64,000 bases of DNA from an uncultured Bacilli bacterium. GTDB lineage: Bacteria; Bacillota_I; Bacilli_A; RF39; UBA660. The position numbers and the translations under genes were made by a program. Shown here in pieces: positions 1 to 7,945 of the stretch (position 1 is the stretch's first letter; the number at the start of each line of letters is the position of its first letter). The notes under the pieces were generated by a model, which was not told the DNA's origin, ran no database searches, and saw only the letters and a list, made by a program, of their open reading frames with translations. Location of the stretch: positions 62,001 through 126,000 of the forward strand of contig CAKONZ010000002.1 in the NCBI GenBank assembly GCA_934098525.1, read 5' to 3'.

Positions 1-691
1 TCTTAATATCAGAAATAATATTCTTAATCTCAAGAGCCTTTTCGTAATTTAAAGAATCACTATAAGAAATCATTTGCTTTTCTAACTTTTCCACTATCAT
101 TTTGTAATCACCATTCAAAAAAGCAGTTATTTCCTTAACCATCTTATCTATAACACTCTTATCTACATCATATTTACAATACCCTAAGCACTGATTAATA
201 TGATAATATAAACAAACATCTTTTTTTAAATGATCACATTTTTTTAATGGATAAATCCTATTAATCAAATCAACAGTATTTCTAGCACTAACAACATTCG
301 GATAAGGTCCAAATAACTTATCCTTAACCTTTTTTCTCTCCTTTTTTCTAACAATCTTAACACTTGGATACTTCTCATTTGTAAGAGCTATATAAGGATA
401 AGTCTTATCATCCTTAAGTAAAATATTATACTTAGGATTATATTTTTTAATCAAATTAATTTCTAATATCAAACACTCCCTATTAGTATTAGTAACAATA
501 TAATCAAAATCATTAATATGTTCAACCAAAGCTTTAGTCTTTCCAGTATGAGTCTGCATAAAATAAGACTTAACTCTATTTTTTAAATTCTTTGCTTTTC
601 CAACATAAATAATATTACCATCAACATCTTTCATCAAATAACAACCTGGTTTAGTAGGTAATAACTTTAATTTTTCTCTTATCAAATCCAT
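1..691 (-). CDS. uvrC: UvrABC excinuclease subunit C, N-terminal part (runs off window)
   Basis: UvrC makes the dual incisions of nucleotide excision repair with UvrB. About 230 N-terminal residues are visible. The GIY-YIG nuclease domain lies at residues 15-95, with GCYLMKD followed by IIYVGKAKNLKNRV, the classic UvrC signature. Further on come a segment with DVCLYYHINQCLGYC, typical of the UvrC cysteine-containing region, and the start of a UVR (UvrB-contact) helix pair near residues 195-230. The ATG at 691 is the natural start just before the GIY-YIG domain. The rest of the gene lies beyond base 1. It is preceded by an unrecognised gene on the same strand, 10 bp away. Confidence 0.95.
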   Translation of the reverse strand, partial: MDLIREKLKLLPTKPGCYLMKDVDGNIIYVGKAKNLKNRVKSYFMQTHTGKTKALVEHINDFDYIVTNTNRECLILEINLIKKYNPKYNILLKDDKTYPYIALTNEKYPSVKIVRKKERKKVKDKLFGPYPNVVSARNTVDLINRIYPLKKCDHLKKDVCLYYHINQCLGYCKYDVDKSVIDKMVKEITAFLNGDYKMIVEKLEKQMISYSDSLNYEKALEIKNIISDIK

Positions 692-701
692 ACAAATCAT
701 C

Positions 702-1472
702 CTAACTTCGTTTTTTACTAGACATATATCTATTAATATAAATAGGTAAATTTAATGACTTACCATTCAAATAATTAATTGCCTCAAGCAAAGTAACATC
801 ATCTTTTCCCAGTGTTACACTAAAACTCTTACTAACAACTCCCGAAACAAATTCTGCCAAATATAACTTATCTTCTAAACAAACTTCATCTTTCTCTTTA
901 TTTTCTCTATCACCCAAAAAATCTTTCAAACTTACTGAAAGAGAAAACAAAATATTTTCATATATATTCTTCTCTAAAGATGTAATTTCATAACCCATAT
1001 GTTTAGCAAATTCTATTAAATTATCTGCATTATTTTTAATATTCTTATAATTATAACTTCTAAGATTAATCATTGGTAAATCTTTCAATGAAGAATAAGC
1101 ATACTCCTCAGGAACCATAATACATTTTATTTTAGACCTATCAATCTTATCCTTAACAAATACCTCATCATTATAATTAATATACTCTTCATTATAATCA
1201 TAAATAAAATCAACATCTTCAACAATAAAACTAATTCCTTTTTTAGCAAACCTATTATAAGATGAATTAACTCCATTATCAACATAAATATATCTAATCA
1301 TAGATATATATTCATCAAAATTATAACCATCAAAATTTCTAGCCAAATTAACATTTTCTCTTAAAGCAGACTTTTCTGACAATATACCATGTTCTAATAT
1401 AGAAGAAAACTTAAATAAATTAAAACCAACTGAATGAATTAAAGTATTTTCACTAAACTTATAATAATCCAT
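702..1472 (-). CDS. Hypothetical protein of unknown function
   Basis: A 256-residue soluble-looking protein that I do not recognise. I chose the ATG at 1472 (MDYYKFSEN) because AGGTGGTG sits 5 bases before it; a start 57 bases further upstream would add an unconvincing hydrophobic N-terminus. The N-terminal half contains LIHSVGFNLFKFSSILEHG, then a glycine-rich NFDGYN segment. A His early on, a following GI(L/I)S turn and a later Ser/Tyr-rich strand vaguely recall ADP-ribosyltransferase folds, but this is only a visual impression. It lies between uvrC and the IS element on the same strand. No signal peptide or membrane segment follows the chosen start. Confidence 0.6.
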   Translation of the reverse strand: MDYYKFSENTLIHSVGFNLFKFSSILEHGILSEKSALRENVNLARNFDGYNFDEYISMIRYIYVDNGVNSSYNRFAKKGISFIVEDVDFIYDYNEEYINYNDEVFVKDKIDRSKIKCIMVPEEYAYSSLKDLPMINLRSYNYKNIKNNADNLIEFAKHMGYEITSLEKNIYENILFSLSVSLKDFLGDRENKEKDEVCLEDKLYLAEFVSGVVSKSFSVTLGKDDVTLLEAINYLNGKSLNLPIYINRYMSSKKRS

Positions 1473-1510
1473 AATATCACCACCTAAATTATAGCAAAAC
1501 AACGATATAA

Positions 1511-1541
1511 ATAAAAGAAAAAGAAACAATTAATGTTTCTT
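1511..1541 (-). terminator. Original intrinsic terminator of the 2490-4828 operon, now on the far side of the IS
   Basis: On the minus strand an 8-bp stem, AAGAAACA / TGTTTCTT with loop TTAAT (1521-1541), is followed by a T-rich tract. Without the IS element this hairpin would lie directly after the gene ending at 2490, whose last codons provide one arm. The insertion has split it from that gene; only one arm and part of the loop remain next to the gene. Confidence 0.65.
1527..1541. repeat. Target-site duplication, left copy
   Basis: CAATTAATGTTTCTT here is repeated exactly at 2487-2501, immediately outside the two terminal inverted repeats of the IS. A length of 15 bp (16 if the terminal base is assigned to the target) is long, as known for IS30 relatives that target hairpins. 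Confidence 0.8.
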
Positions 1542-1566
1542 TATAAATGGAAATAATAAGTGTCCG
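1542..1566. repeat. IS30 element terminal inverted repeat (transposase 3' side)
   Basis: Reads TATAAATGGAAATAA followed by TAAGTGTCCG-type end; it matches the reverse complement of 2462-2486 with three mismatches. The innermost ten bases, TAAGTGTCCG, are identical in both ends. Confidence 0.85.
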
Positions 1567-1594
1567 CACATAAAATCACCTTATAAGTGCTAAT

Positions 1595-2383
1595 TTATAT
1601 TTCTAATAATATCATATTTGAGCTTTTATAATCAAACATTGCTCTTGGATAATTATTTATCCAATCTTCAATTTGTTTTATAAATGATGTTTTTATATTT
1701 GTTATGTCCGTTCCTTTGGGTATCCACCTTCTTATCAATCTATTATTATTTTCATTTGTTCCTCTTTCTCCAGAACAATATGGATGTGCATAATATATTT
1801 CTGTTCTTTTCTTTTTTCTTAAACATGATTTTTCTAGCCCTTCATATCCCATAAATTCAACTCCATTATCAAACGTTATACTCTTAAAGACTTTATAAAA
1901 CTTTCCTTGATATCTTCTTTCAATTCTATCAATCGCTTTTGCTACTGTCTTTGTTTCTTTATTTGGAAGTTTCATTATTATTTCTTGCCTTGTTTTTCTT
2001 TCTGTTAATGTAAATAACACAGGTTTAGTTCCTTGTTTTCCAATAACTAAATCTCCTTCCCAATGACCATATATTTCTCTTGTTTTTGCCTCCTTGGGTC
2101 TATATTCAATACTTTTTTCTGCCGGTATCATTTTAGATACCCTTTTTTCTTTATTCTTATTATTATATCCCTTTTTGTATATTATCTTTCCTTGTTTTAA
2201 ATCATTAAATATAACCCCACTTTTAATTGCATTTCTTATTGTTCTTTCGCTTTTATGCAATAATTCTGCTATTTCTTTCTTGCTCTTTTTATCTGAATTA
2301 TACCAAGTCTCTATCATTGTCCTTTCTGAATATGTTATATGTTTATATTTTTTGATTTTTTTGTTATAATTTAAAAGACACAT
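1595..2383 (-). CDS. IS30 family transposase
   Basis: This 262-residue DDE transposase cuts and joins the ends of the surrounding element. An N-terminal helix-turn-helix lies at about residues 15-55 (YSERTMIE ... KKEIAELLHKSERTIRNAI). The catalytic core shows D111 in HWEGDLVIG, D172 in ITFDNGVEF and the glutamate E206 in the IS30 hallmark SGERGTNENNNRLIRR, giving the expected D-D-(33)E spacing, followed by WIPKGTD. The reading frame is intact. It is shorter than the usual 320-350 residues, mainly between HTH and core. GGAGG lies 9 bases before the ATG. The start codon is held in a potential hairpin described separately. Confidence 0.93.
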   Translation of the reverse strand: MCLLNYNKKIKKYKHITYSERTMIETWYNSDKKSKKEIAELLHKSERTIRNAIKSGVIFNDLKQGKIIYKKGYNNKNKEKRVSKMIPAEKSIEYRPKEAKTREIYGHWEGDLVIGKQGTKPVLFTLTERKTRQEIIMKLPNKETKTVAKAIDRIERRYQGKFYKVFKSITFDNGVEFMGYEGLEKSCLRKKKRTEIYYAHPYCSGERGTNENNNRLIRRWIPKGTDITNIKTSFIKQIEDWINNYPRAMFDYKSSNMILLEI

Positions 2384-2447
2384 AGTTTATTACCTCCAAT
2401 GTTAGTTCGCACTTACATTGTATCATAGGTAATTCTATGTGTCTTTT
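2373..2447 (-). promoter_or_regulatory. Nested hairpin masking the transposase RBS and start codon in read-through transcripts
   Basis: Three nested inverted repeats are centred on the transposase start: AAAAGACACATAG (2373-2385) with CTATGTGTCTTTT (2435-2447), ATTACC (2389-2394) with GGTAAT (2428-2433), and CAATGT (2397-2402) with ACATTG (2415-2420). In RNA entering from upstream genes the ATG lies in the outer stem and GGAGG in or beside the inner ones. A transcript from the element's own promoter starts inside and lacks the 5' arms. This is the layout known to protect IS10 and IS50 from impinging transcription; its role here is inference. Confidence 0.65.
2417..2445 (-). promoter_or_regulatory. 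Likely transposase promoter
   Basis: On the minus strand AAGACA (2440-2445) and TACAAT (2417-2422) are separated by 17 bp; the -10 is preceded by TG one base away, an extended -10. The predicted start near 2410 is downstream of the 5' arms of the masking hairpin. Confidence 0.55.
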
Positions 2448-2461
2448 TTTATGTCCCTTTT

Positions 2462-2486
2462 CGGACACTTAATTTTTCAATTTATA
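2462..2486. repeat. IS30 element terminal inverted repeat (transposase 5' side)
   Basis: CGGACACTTA followed by ATTTTTCAATTTATA mirrors 1542-1566 with three mismatches and marks the other end of the element. Confidence 0.85.
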
Positions 2487-2501
2487 CAATTAATGTTTCT
2501 T
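2487..2501. repeat. Target-site duplication, right copy
   Basis: Exact copy of 1527-1541. It includes the stop codon and last codons of the gene ending at 2490, which therefore keeps its full coding sequence but has lost the far arm of its terminator. Confidence 0.8.
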
Positions 2502-3023
2502 ATGATCAAACTCAGTATGTCCTTCAATACCATACTTCTTAGATATTGGATCCTTAAATATTAAACCTTCAAATGGAAATATAGTTGCCACCATATAAAA
2601 TCCAAATATCAAAAATATTAATATAATACTTAAATATTTAAATATAAAAGGAAAACCATCTAATCCTAAAATATAATAAAATATATATTGAGATCCAATT
2701 ATAGATAAATAAAATATAACAATATCAACTGGTAAAAAAGCTTTTTTAGTAACACTAGTATATCCATAAAATAAAATAGGAATAACAATAATTATAAATA
2801 CTAAACTACAAGCTTTAGCAAAAGCATAATTATCTAAATTACCATAAACAAAATAATCATACAAACTAAAAAGAAAAGTTGGTGTCAAAGCAATCTTAAT
2901 ATGTTCCCATGTACTCTCATTAACCGCTGCAAACAAACCAACAACCTTATTATGCCCACTAATTTCATACAAAAAATGTGATAAAGTTCCTACTAAAGCA
3001 ATAAGAATAATCGCAATCCACAT
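2490..3023 (-). CDS. DUF6512-like multi-pass membrane protein
   Basis: A 177-residue membrane protein with five or so hydrophobic segments. The motif AAVNESTWEHIK near residues 33-44 and the following LTPTF are the features by which I recall the DUF6512 family; no biochemical role is known to me. It starts 12 bp after the PspC-like gene, in what looks like one operon with the ABC exporter genes upstream. Its terminator was disrupted by the IS element right behind its stop codon. Confidence 0.75.
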   Translation of the reverse strand: MWIAIILIALVGTLSHFLYEISGHNKVVGLFAAVNESTWEHIKIALTPTFLFSLYDYFVYGNLDNYAFAKACSLVFIIIVIPILFYGYTSVTKKAFLPVDIVIFYLSIIGSQYIFYYILGLDGFPFIFKYLSIILIFLIFGFYMVATIFPFEGLIFKDPISKKYGIEGHTEFDHKKH

Positions 3024-3035
3024 AAAATCATCTCC

Positions 3036-3224
3036 TTAATTATTATCTTTTGGTATTACAATAGAACATATAATATAAGCAATTATTCCACTAAAACCTA
3101 TACAAGATAAAACTATCCAAGCAAGTCTAACAATAGTAGGATCCATATCAAAATACTCGCCTATTCCTCCACAAACACCACTAATCATTTTTTCCTTACT
3201 TGATCTATACAATCTCTTCTTCAT
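3036..3224 (-). CDS. PspC domain protein
   Basis: A 62-residue protein consisting of a single PspC domain: a basic N-terminus (KKRLYRSSKEKMISGVCGGI) with the family's GVCGGIGEYFDMDPTIVRL pattern, then one transmembrane helix of about 22 residues. PspC-domain proteins sit in the membrane and take part in envelope-stress responses in other bacteria. It lies between the ABC permease gene (9 bp upstream) and the DUF6512-like gene, suggesting that the four genes form one envelope-related transcription unit. Confidence 0.9.
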   Translation of the reverse strand: MKKRLYRSSKEKMISGVCGGIGEYFDMDPTIVRLAWIVLSCIGFSGIIAYIICSIVIPKDNN

Positions 3225-3232
3225 AACTCCTC

Positions 3233-4828
3233 CTAAACATTTAATTTCATATAATCCTTAGGACACTTATATATTAATATAATGTACAAAATTATAGAAA
3301 TAATCATAAATATAACTAAATTAATTAAAATTATAAAATTAATATCAAAATAATCACTCAATTTAATAACACTAAATATACTTAACAAACAAATTCCAAT
3401 ATTTATAAAAACAGATATCATAGAACTCATACTTTGTTTAACAATCTCAGTATCATTAGTATAATTTAATTTTGGATACTTTAAATTAACAACAAGTCCA
3501 ATAACAGCAGATAAAAATATTATAGCAAATACAACTAGTAACAATAATAATAAATAAACAAAACTAGGTCTAAACTTTATAGAAAATATAAAAACAGAAA
3601 CTAATACAAAAGGTAATTCTATAAAATAACAATACAAAATCTTAGAATTAAATATCGTCCTAATACTTATAGGTAAACTCTTAGTAATATTAATACTTCT
3701 ACCCTCTAAAGAAATACTAGAAGATGTAATTGAAGTCATTAAACATGAAAATAATACCAAACCATAATACAAAAATAAAACCGATATATTTTCACTTATT
3801 CCATAATTAGACAAAAGTTTTATAACCATAACTTTACCCTTAAAACATAATACAAAAGATAAAACAACTAAAATAACTTGCCCAAAAGAAGTATTAAACA
3901 TATACACAGGAGAAGATAAATATCTTTTAATCTCCTTCTTAACCAAAGCCATTATTGGTTTATTAACCCTTATTAAAGAAACTTTATTTTTAGAATAACT
4001 CTTATTACCATTCAAACTAGAAATAATTTTAAAATAACTACAAGAAAAAATAAAAATAAATAACAAAAATAAAATAATATTAATAAATAATAACTTTATA
4101 AATAATAACAAATCAAATTTCTCTAACAAACTTATATAAGCCCCTATAGGAAAATAAATCTTAGTCAAAACATCATTTATACTACTTGCATTTTCAACCA
4201 CATTATTTATAAAAGATTCACTATTCATACTAATAAAAAATATAAATAAAAAAATTATAAATGAAAGTATAGTTTGTATAATCTTATTAGACTTAAACTT
4301 ACTAGAAATAAGTTTTATTAAATAACCAAAAACACTAGATATAATCGTAGGAATAAGCGGTAATAACAAAACCATTAATAAAGAAATTACATAGAAATAA
4401 AAACTTGGTCTTTCAAAATAAATATATACAAAATATGCTGGTAACAAAAACAAAGAATTATATATATATTGAAACAAAATAAGTTTAAACACTCTAATAA
4501 ATAAAATTAATTTTTTACTTATAGGTAAAGAAAATAATAAATCATTATTCTTTGATTCAAATAAAATACCTTGTGATTTATAAATACCTTGTATAAAAGT
4601 TAAACCAGTTACCAAAGATAAAAACATAGTAAGCATAATATATGTCAAATCATAAAAAGCAAGTTTTTTTGCTAAAAGATAAGCATAAGTACCCATAGAA
4701 AAACAAACTAAGCCAAATATAACAATTGGTAATATTATCTTTCTAACTCTACTAGAATTATTAGAACTAAACTTAAATAAATTCATATCTTCAGTTAAAG
4801 AGGCCCTTAAAAGTGAAAAAACTTTCAT
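3233..4828 (-). CDS. ABC exporter permease (ABC-2 like)
   Basis: A 531-residue integral membrane protein with about twelve hydrophobic segments in two groups, and a soluble stretch in the middle (about residues 270-310). The phrase NDLLFSLPISKK near residue 95 is typical of large Firmicutes ABC-2 type permeases encoded next to a single ATPase. The ATPase gene ends two bases upstream, so the two subunits are translationally close and surely act together. The substrate cannot be deduced. Confidence 0.85.
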   Translation of the reverse strand: MKVFSLLRASLTEDMNLFKFSSNNSSRVRKIILPIVIFGLVCFSMGTYAYLLAKKLAFYDLTYIMLTMFLSLVTGLTFIQGIYKSQGILFESKNNDLLFSLPISKKLILFIRVFKLILFQYIYNSLFLLPAYFVYIYFERPSFYFYVISLLMVLLLPLIPTIISSVFGYLIKLISSKFKSNKIIQTILSFIIFLFIFFISMNSESFINNVVENASSINDVLTKIYFPIGAYISLLEKFDLLLFIKLLFINIILFLLFIFIFSCSYFKIISSLNGNKSYSKNKVSLIRVNKPIMALVKKEIKRYLSSPVYMFNTSFGQVILVVLSFVLCFKGKVMVIKLLSNYGISENISVLFLYYGLVLFSCLMTSITSSSISLEGRSINITKSLPISIRTIFNSKILYCYFIELPFVLVSVFIFSIKFRPSFVYLLLLLLVVFAIIFLSAVIGLVVNLKYPKLNYTNDTEIVKQSMSSMISVFINIGICLLSIFSVIKLSDYFDINFIILINLVIFMIISIILYIILIYKCPKDYMKLNV

Positions 4829-4830
4829 AA

Positions 4831-5538
4831 TTATTCTCCTAACTCAAGAAATACTTGTTCTAAAGATTCATCACCCTTAACTTCTTTCATATTTCCTGTC
4901 TTTATAATCTTACCATTCTTTATAATAGCCACCCTATCACAAAGTTTCTCAGCAACATCCAAAATATGAGTAGAAAAGAAAATAGTCTTTTTCTCTTTAA
5001 CCATCTCTCTCATTATTTCTTTCATATCATACACAGCCTTAGGATCCAATCCTACAAAAGGTTCATCCATAACCAAAACCTTAGGTTCATGAACTAAAGC
5101 AGCCATTAATGCAACCTTCTGCTTCATTCCATGAGAAAAACTAGAAATATCATTATTAAGCTTATCCTTTATCTCAAACATTGTAGCATACTTATCTATA
5201 TTCCTTCTTCTAATATCAACAGGAGTACCATACATATCACATATAAAATTAATGAAATCTATAGCCTTCATATTCTCATATAAATCAGGATTATCAGGAA
5301 CATAAGCCATATCAAGTTTACACTCAATAGCCTCTTTTTTTATTGACTTATTATTAATCAAAATATCCCCATCATCAAAATCCAATATACCAACCAAACA
5401 CTTAATAGTAGTAGTCTTTCCTGCTCCATTATGTCCTATAAAAGCAAAAATTTCTCCATCATTAACAGTAAAACTAACATCATCTAAAACCTTCTTAACA
5501 CCATCATAAGACTTACTTATATTTTTAATTTCTATCAT
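4831..5538 (-). CDS. ABC transporter ATP-binding protein
   Basis: A 235-residue ATPase that energises the permease encoded directly downstream. Walker A is GHNGAGKTTTIK near residue 35, the signature is FSHGMKQKVALMAAL (a frequent variant of LSGGQ in exporters), Walker B is VLVMDEPFVGLD, and the H-loop lies in FFSTHILD. Its length is that of a single nucleotide-binding domain. First gene of the operon 5538-2490; a 150-bp AT-rich gap before it probably holds the promoter, but I see no convincing -35/-10 pair. Confidence 0.93.
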   Translation of the reverse strand: MIEIKNISKSYDGVKKVLDDVSFTVNDGEIFAFIGHNGAGKTTTIKCLVGILDFDDGDILINNKSIKKEAIECKLDMAYVPDNPDLYENMKAIDFINFICDMYGTPVDIRRRNIDKYATMFEIKDKLNNDISSFSHGMKQKVALMAALVHEPKVLVMDEPFVGLDPKAVYDMKEIMREMVKEKKTIFFSTHILDVAEKLCDRVAIIKNGKIIKTGNMKEVKGDESLEQVFLELGE

Positions 5539-5690
5539 AAAATCTCCCCAACACTCAAATCCATTACATAATAATTATATCATAAAATAAGTTAAACTTC
5601 TCTCATTCCATTCAACATTGTCAAGAACATAATAAAAAGTAAAATAACTCAGTTATCAAAGTATAACCACAAGTACCAAAAATAATAAAA

Positions 5691-6206
5691 TTACTTAATC
5701 TCATTATAAGATAATAGTTCAATAGCCATAATCATATCAAAAGCAATAACCTTATTTTTATCATTATTAAAAATATTATTCTTAATAACATCAATAGAGG
5801 ATTCTAAAGGTACCTCTTCTATTTTATAATTATTTAGTTTTTCTCTCTCAGTATAATTAACATTTGTCATATCAATTTTTTTATTTGTTTTAACTACATA
5901 ATAATAAATCTCTGATTTTCTATTTTTTCCAACCTCTGGCCAATCCCTATTAAAATAAGTTACTTTCATTAACTGTTTTCCAATTTCATCATCACTAATT
6001 TCAATTCCTGTTTCCTCTCTAACTTCTCTCTTCAAACACTCTTCATATGATTCATCATCTTCCAAATGCCCTCCAGGAAATTGTAAAACACCATTTTCAT
6101 TTCCAAGTAAAATAACATCATTATTTATTATTAAAGCCTTAACTCTAATAATAGTTTCTGTAATATCACTCTCTCTTAAATTATCATAATTATATATTAT
6201 TTCCAT
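5691..6206 (-). CDS. NUDIX hydrolase
   Basis: A 171-residue protein that should hydrolyse a nucleoside diphosphate linked to some other group. The Nudix box is complete: GGHLEDDESYEECLKREVRE followed by ETGIEI (about residues 48-72), fitting GX5EX7REUXEEXGU. The start at 6206 is preferred over one 12 bases upstream because GGAG lies six bases before it. The substrate is unknown. It ends 24 bases after... the neighbouring acetyltransferase gene on the same strand lies upstream, 23 bp away. Confidence 0.88.
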   Translation of the reverse strand: MEIIYNYDNLRESDITETIIRVKALIINNDVILLGNENGVLQFPGGHLEDDESYEECLKREVREETGIEISDDEIGKQLMKVTYFNRDWPEVGKNRKSEIYYYVVKTNKKIDMTNVNYTEREKLNNYKIEEVPLESSIDVIKNNIFNNDKNKVIAFDMIMAIELLSYNEIK

Positions 6207-6229
6207 ACTAAACTCCAAAACCTAAACAA

Positions 6230-6712
6230 CTATATTTTCTTTACATCTATTAACATTCTTGTGTGATATCCTTGCTTCCTATAAAAATTAATTGCCTTAT
6301 CATTATAAGCGAAAACATCTATAAAAATATACTCACACCCAATACTCTTAAAATATTCTTCCATTTTATTCATTAATTTTTGTCCAACGCCATTACTTCT
6401 AATATTCTTAGATACTATTAATTCTGAAATTTCACCACTTCTAGGGCACTTATAATCCAAATAATCATATTCATCATAAGTTCTAACATATCCCATAATT
6501 AAACCAATTACTTTATTATTATCTAATGCTAAATAACACTTTCCTTCATTATTGCCTACTTCTTCTAAATCTAAAACAGCCATCTTTTCTCTATAATCAT
6601 GATGTAATTGATCTAATTCATCCTTATCTATACTAATTATATATTCTTCAAGCTCAACCAACAAATCTTTAACATCTTCTAAATATTTTTCTTCATATTC
6701 AATAATTTTCAT
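6230..6712 (-). CDS. GNAT family N-acetyltransferase
   Basis: A 160-residue GNAT-fold enzyme that should transfer an acetyl group from acetyl-CoA to an amine. Motif A with the acetyl-CoA pyrophosphate loop is visible as LIVSKNIRSNGVGQKLMNKM (about residues 98-117; V-x-x-x-x-R-x-x-G-V/G pattern), followed by motif B ending in DVFAYNDKAINFYRKQGY, the usual C-terminal signature. The acceptor substrate cannot be read from sequence. It lies between a small anchored protein and a NUDIX hydrolase on the same strand. Confidence 0.88.
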   Translation of the reverse strand: MKIIEYEEKYLEDVKDLLVELEEYIISIDKDELDQLHHDYREKMAVLDLEEVGNNEGKCYLALDNNKVIGLIMGYVRTYDEYDYLDYKCPRSGEISELIVSKNIRSNGVGQKLMNKMEEYFKSIGCEYIFIDVFAYNDKAINFYRKQGYHTRMLIDVKKI

Positions 6713-6749
6713 TCTTTACCTCATTCTAACATTATATTTTTATTAACAT

Positions 6750-7142
6750 CTATTTTTTTGCCTCAAAAGCCTCATCCCAATCAACATAACCATCATCTTC
6801 ATATCCTTTACAACTTATTTTTATATCCCAATCCCAAACTCCTTCTTTAACACAAACAGGTTCAACATATGATTTACAATATGATTTTTTATCAACATCT
6901 AAAAATTTTTCTTTATCCATACCTGCATTATATACCAAAACCTTATGAGTTATTATTTGACTACCACCATCTACTTGACAATTCGGCGCTATAAGATACA
7001 TATATCTTTTTAATTCTGTATCTATTTCCCTTTTTATTTCATCATATCTTTTACTTTTTTCTTTCTTATCATAATTAACAAAAACAATAATACCCACTAA
7101 AAAAATTATAACTATAATTAATATAATAATCTTTTTCTTCAT
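6750..7142 (-). CDS. Small membrane-anchored extracytoplasmic protein
   Basis: A 130-residue protein I do not recognise. It has a positively charged start, one N-terminal hydrophobic helix (residues 4-23, rich in I and V) and a hydrophilic remainder with several cysteines (about residues 56, 90, 98, 112), consistent with disulphide bonding outside the membrane. It lacks a lipobox, so the helix is probably an uncleaved anchor. The gene lies 20 bp after the PAP2 phosphatase gene on the same strand. Confidence 0.65.
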   Translation of the reverse strand: MKKKIIILIIVIIFLVGIIVFVNYDKKEKSKRYDEIKREIDTELKRYMYLIAPNCQVDGGSQIITHKVLVYNAGMDKEKFLDVDKKSYCKSYVEPVCVKEGVWDWDIKISCKGYEDDGYVDWDEAFEAKK

Positions 7143-7162
7143 ATAATCATCAACTCCTAAAA

Positions 7163-7843
7163 CTAATTTTCTTTTTCATTAAATACAAACCTTTTCAAAA
7201 TCTTTATATAAATCATCAAATATGCAATTGATATTAAAAATCCTGCACAAACATCACTAGTATAATGAACACCTAAATATATTCTACTAATACCTATCAT
7301 TACTATCAATAATGATAATATAGTTATCAAAAATATTTTCAAATACTTATTTTTTATATTTTTATAAATTAAATAAATTATAAATCCATAAAATGCCATA
7401 CTTATCATTGAATGTCCAGAAGGAAAACTATAACCACTTTCATCAATAATTCTAAATTCTGTTGGTCTAGGTCTTTGAAGAATAAATTTTAATAATTGAT
7501 TTAATATTGTCACTATAATAAGATTAATTACAACTAAAAAACCTTGTTTTTTATTCTTTATAAAAATAAACAAAGCAAAAGTAAGTAAAATCAAACAAGA
7601 AGCACTGCCAAACCAAGTTATTGCTTTCATGACTGGAGTAAATGAATCATTAATTAAATAAGTTGAAATAAGTTTATACCCAATAATATCCCCTTTCATA
7701 ATTTCATGATTAAAAACATCTTCCGCCAAAGCAAGAAATAATATCAAACATATGAATATAATTAATAACTGATAATTATTAATAACAAACTTCTTTATTT
7801 TTTCTAACACCATTTCTATCTTAAATTTATTATTCTTTATCAT
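7163..7843 (-). CDS. PAP2 family membrane phosphatase
   Basis: A 226-residue membrane phosphatase of the type that acts on undecaprenyl pyrophosphate or lipid phosphates. All three phosphatase motifs are visible: KFILQRPRP, SFPSGHSM, and SRIYLGVHYTSD with the catalytic histidine, spread over six transmembrane segments. I prefer the ATG at 7843, which has GGAG six bases upstream, over the ATG twelve bases earlier. A role in recycling the cell-wall lipid carrier is possible but not shown. Confidence 0.9.
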   Translation of the reverse strand: MIKNNKFKIEMVLEKIKKFVINNYQLLIIFICLILFLALAEDVFNHEIMKGDIIGYKLISTYLINDSFTPVMKAITWFGSASCLILLTFALFIFIKNKKQGFLVVINLIIVTILNQLLKFILQRPRPTEFRIIDESGYSFPSGHSMISMAFYGFIIYLIYKNIKNKYLKIFLITILSLLIVMIGISRIYLGVHYTSDVCAGFLISIAYLMIYIKILKRFVFNEKEN

Positions 7844-7905
7844 ATTTTTCTCCATAACTAATTACACTTATATTATAACTTATTTAATTAATTAAGTCGA
7901 CAAAT

Positions 7906-7937
7906 AAAAATACTTAGAATTTTTACTAAGTATTTTT
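7906..7937 (-). terminator. Intrinsic terminator after dacF
   Basis: A 12-bp stem AAAAATACTTAG / CTAAGTATTTTT with an 8-base loop and a T-rich tail lies just after the dacF stop codon on the minus strand. It is nearly symmetric but has only minus-strand genes on both sides. Confidence 0.8.
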
Positions 7938-7945
7938 ATAAACCA

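Larger units (their letters stand above)
1542..2486 (-). mobile_element. Intact IS30-family insertion sequence (about 945 bp)
   Basis: The element has imperfect 25-bp terminal inverted repeats (1542-1566 and 2462-2486, 22 of 25 matching, including TAAGTGTCCG), one transposase gene filling most of the length, and a 15-bp direct repeat of the target on both sides. All parts expected of a functional copy are present. It is inserted in the terminator hairpin of the operon ending at 2490, in the same orientation as that operon, so read-through could enter the transposase gene. Confidence 0.9.

Noticed and set aside
2094..2369. Plus-strand reading frame of 91 codons
   Set aside because: It lies entirely within the transposase gene on the other strand, is hydrophobic only because of AT-rich codons, and has no ribosome site.
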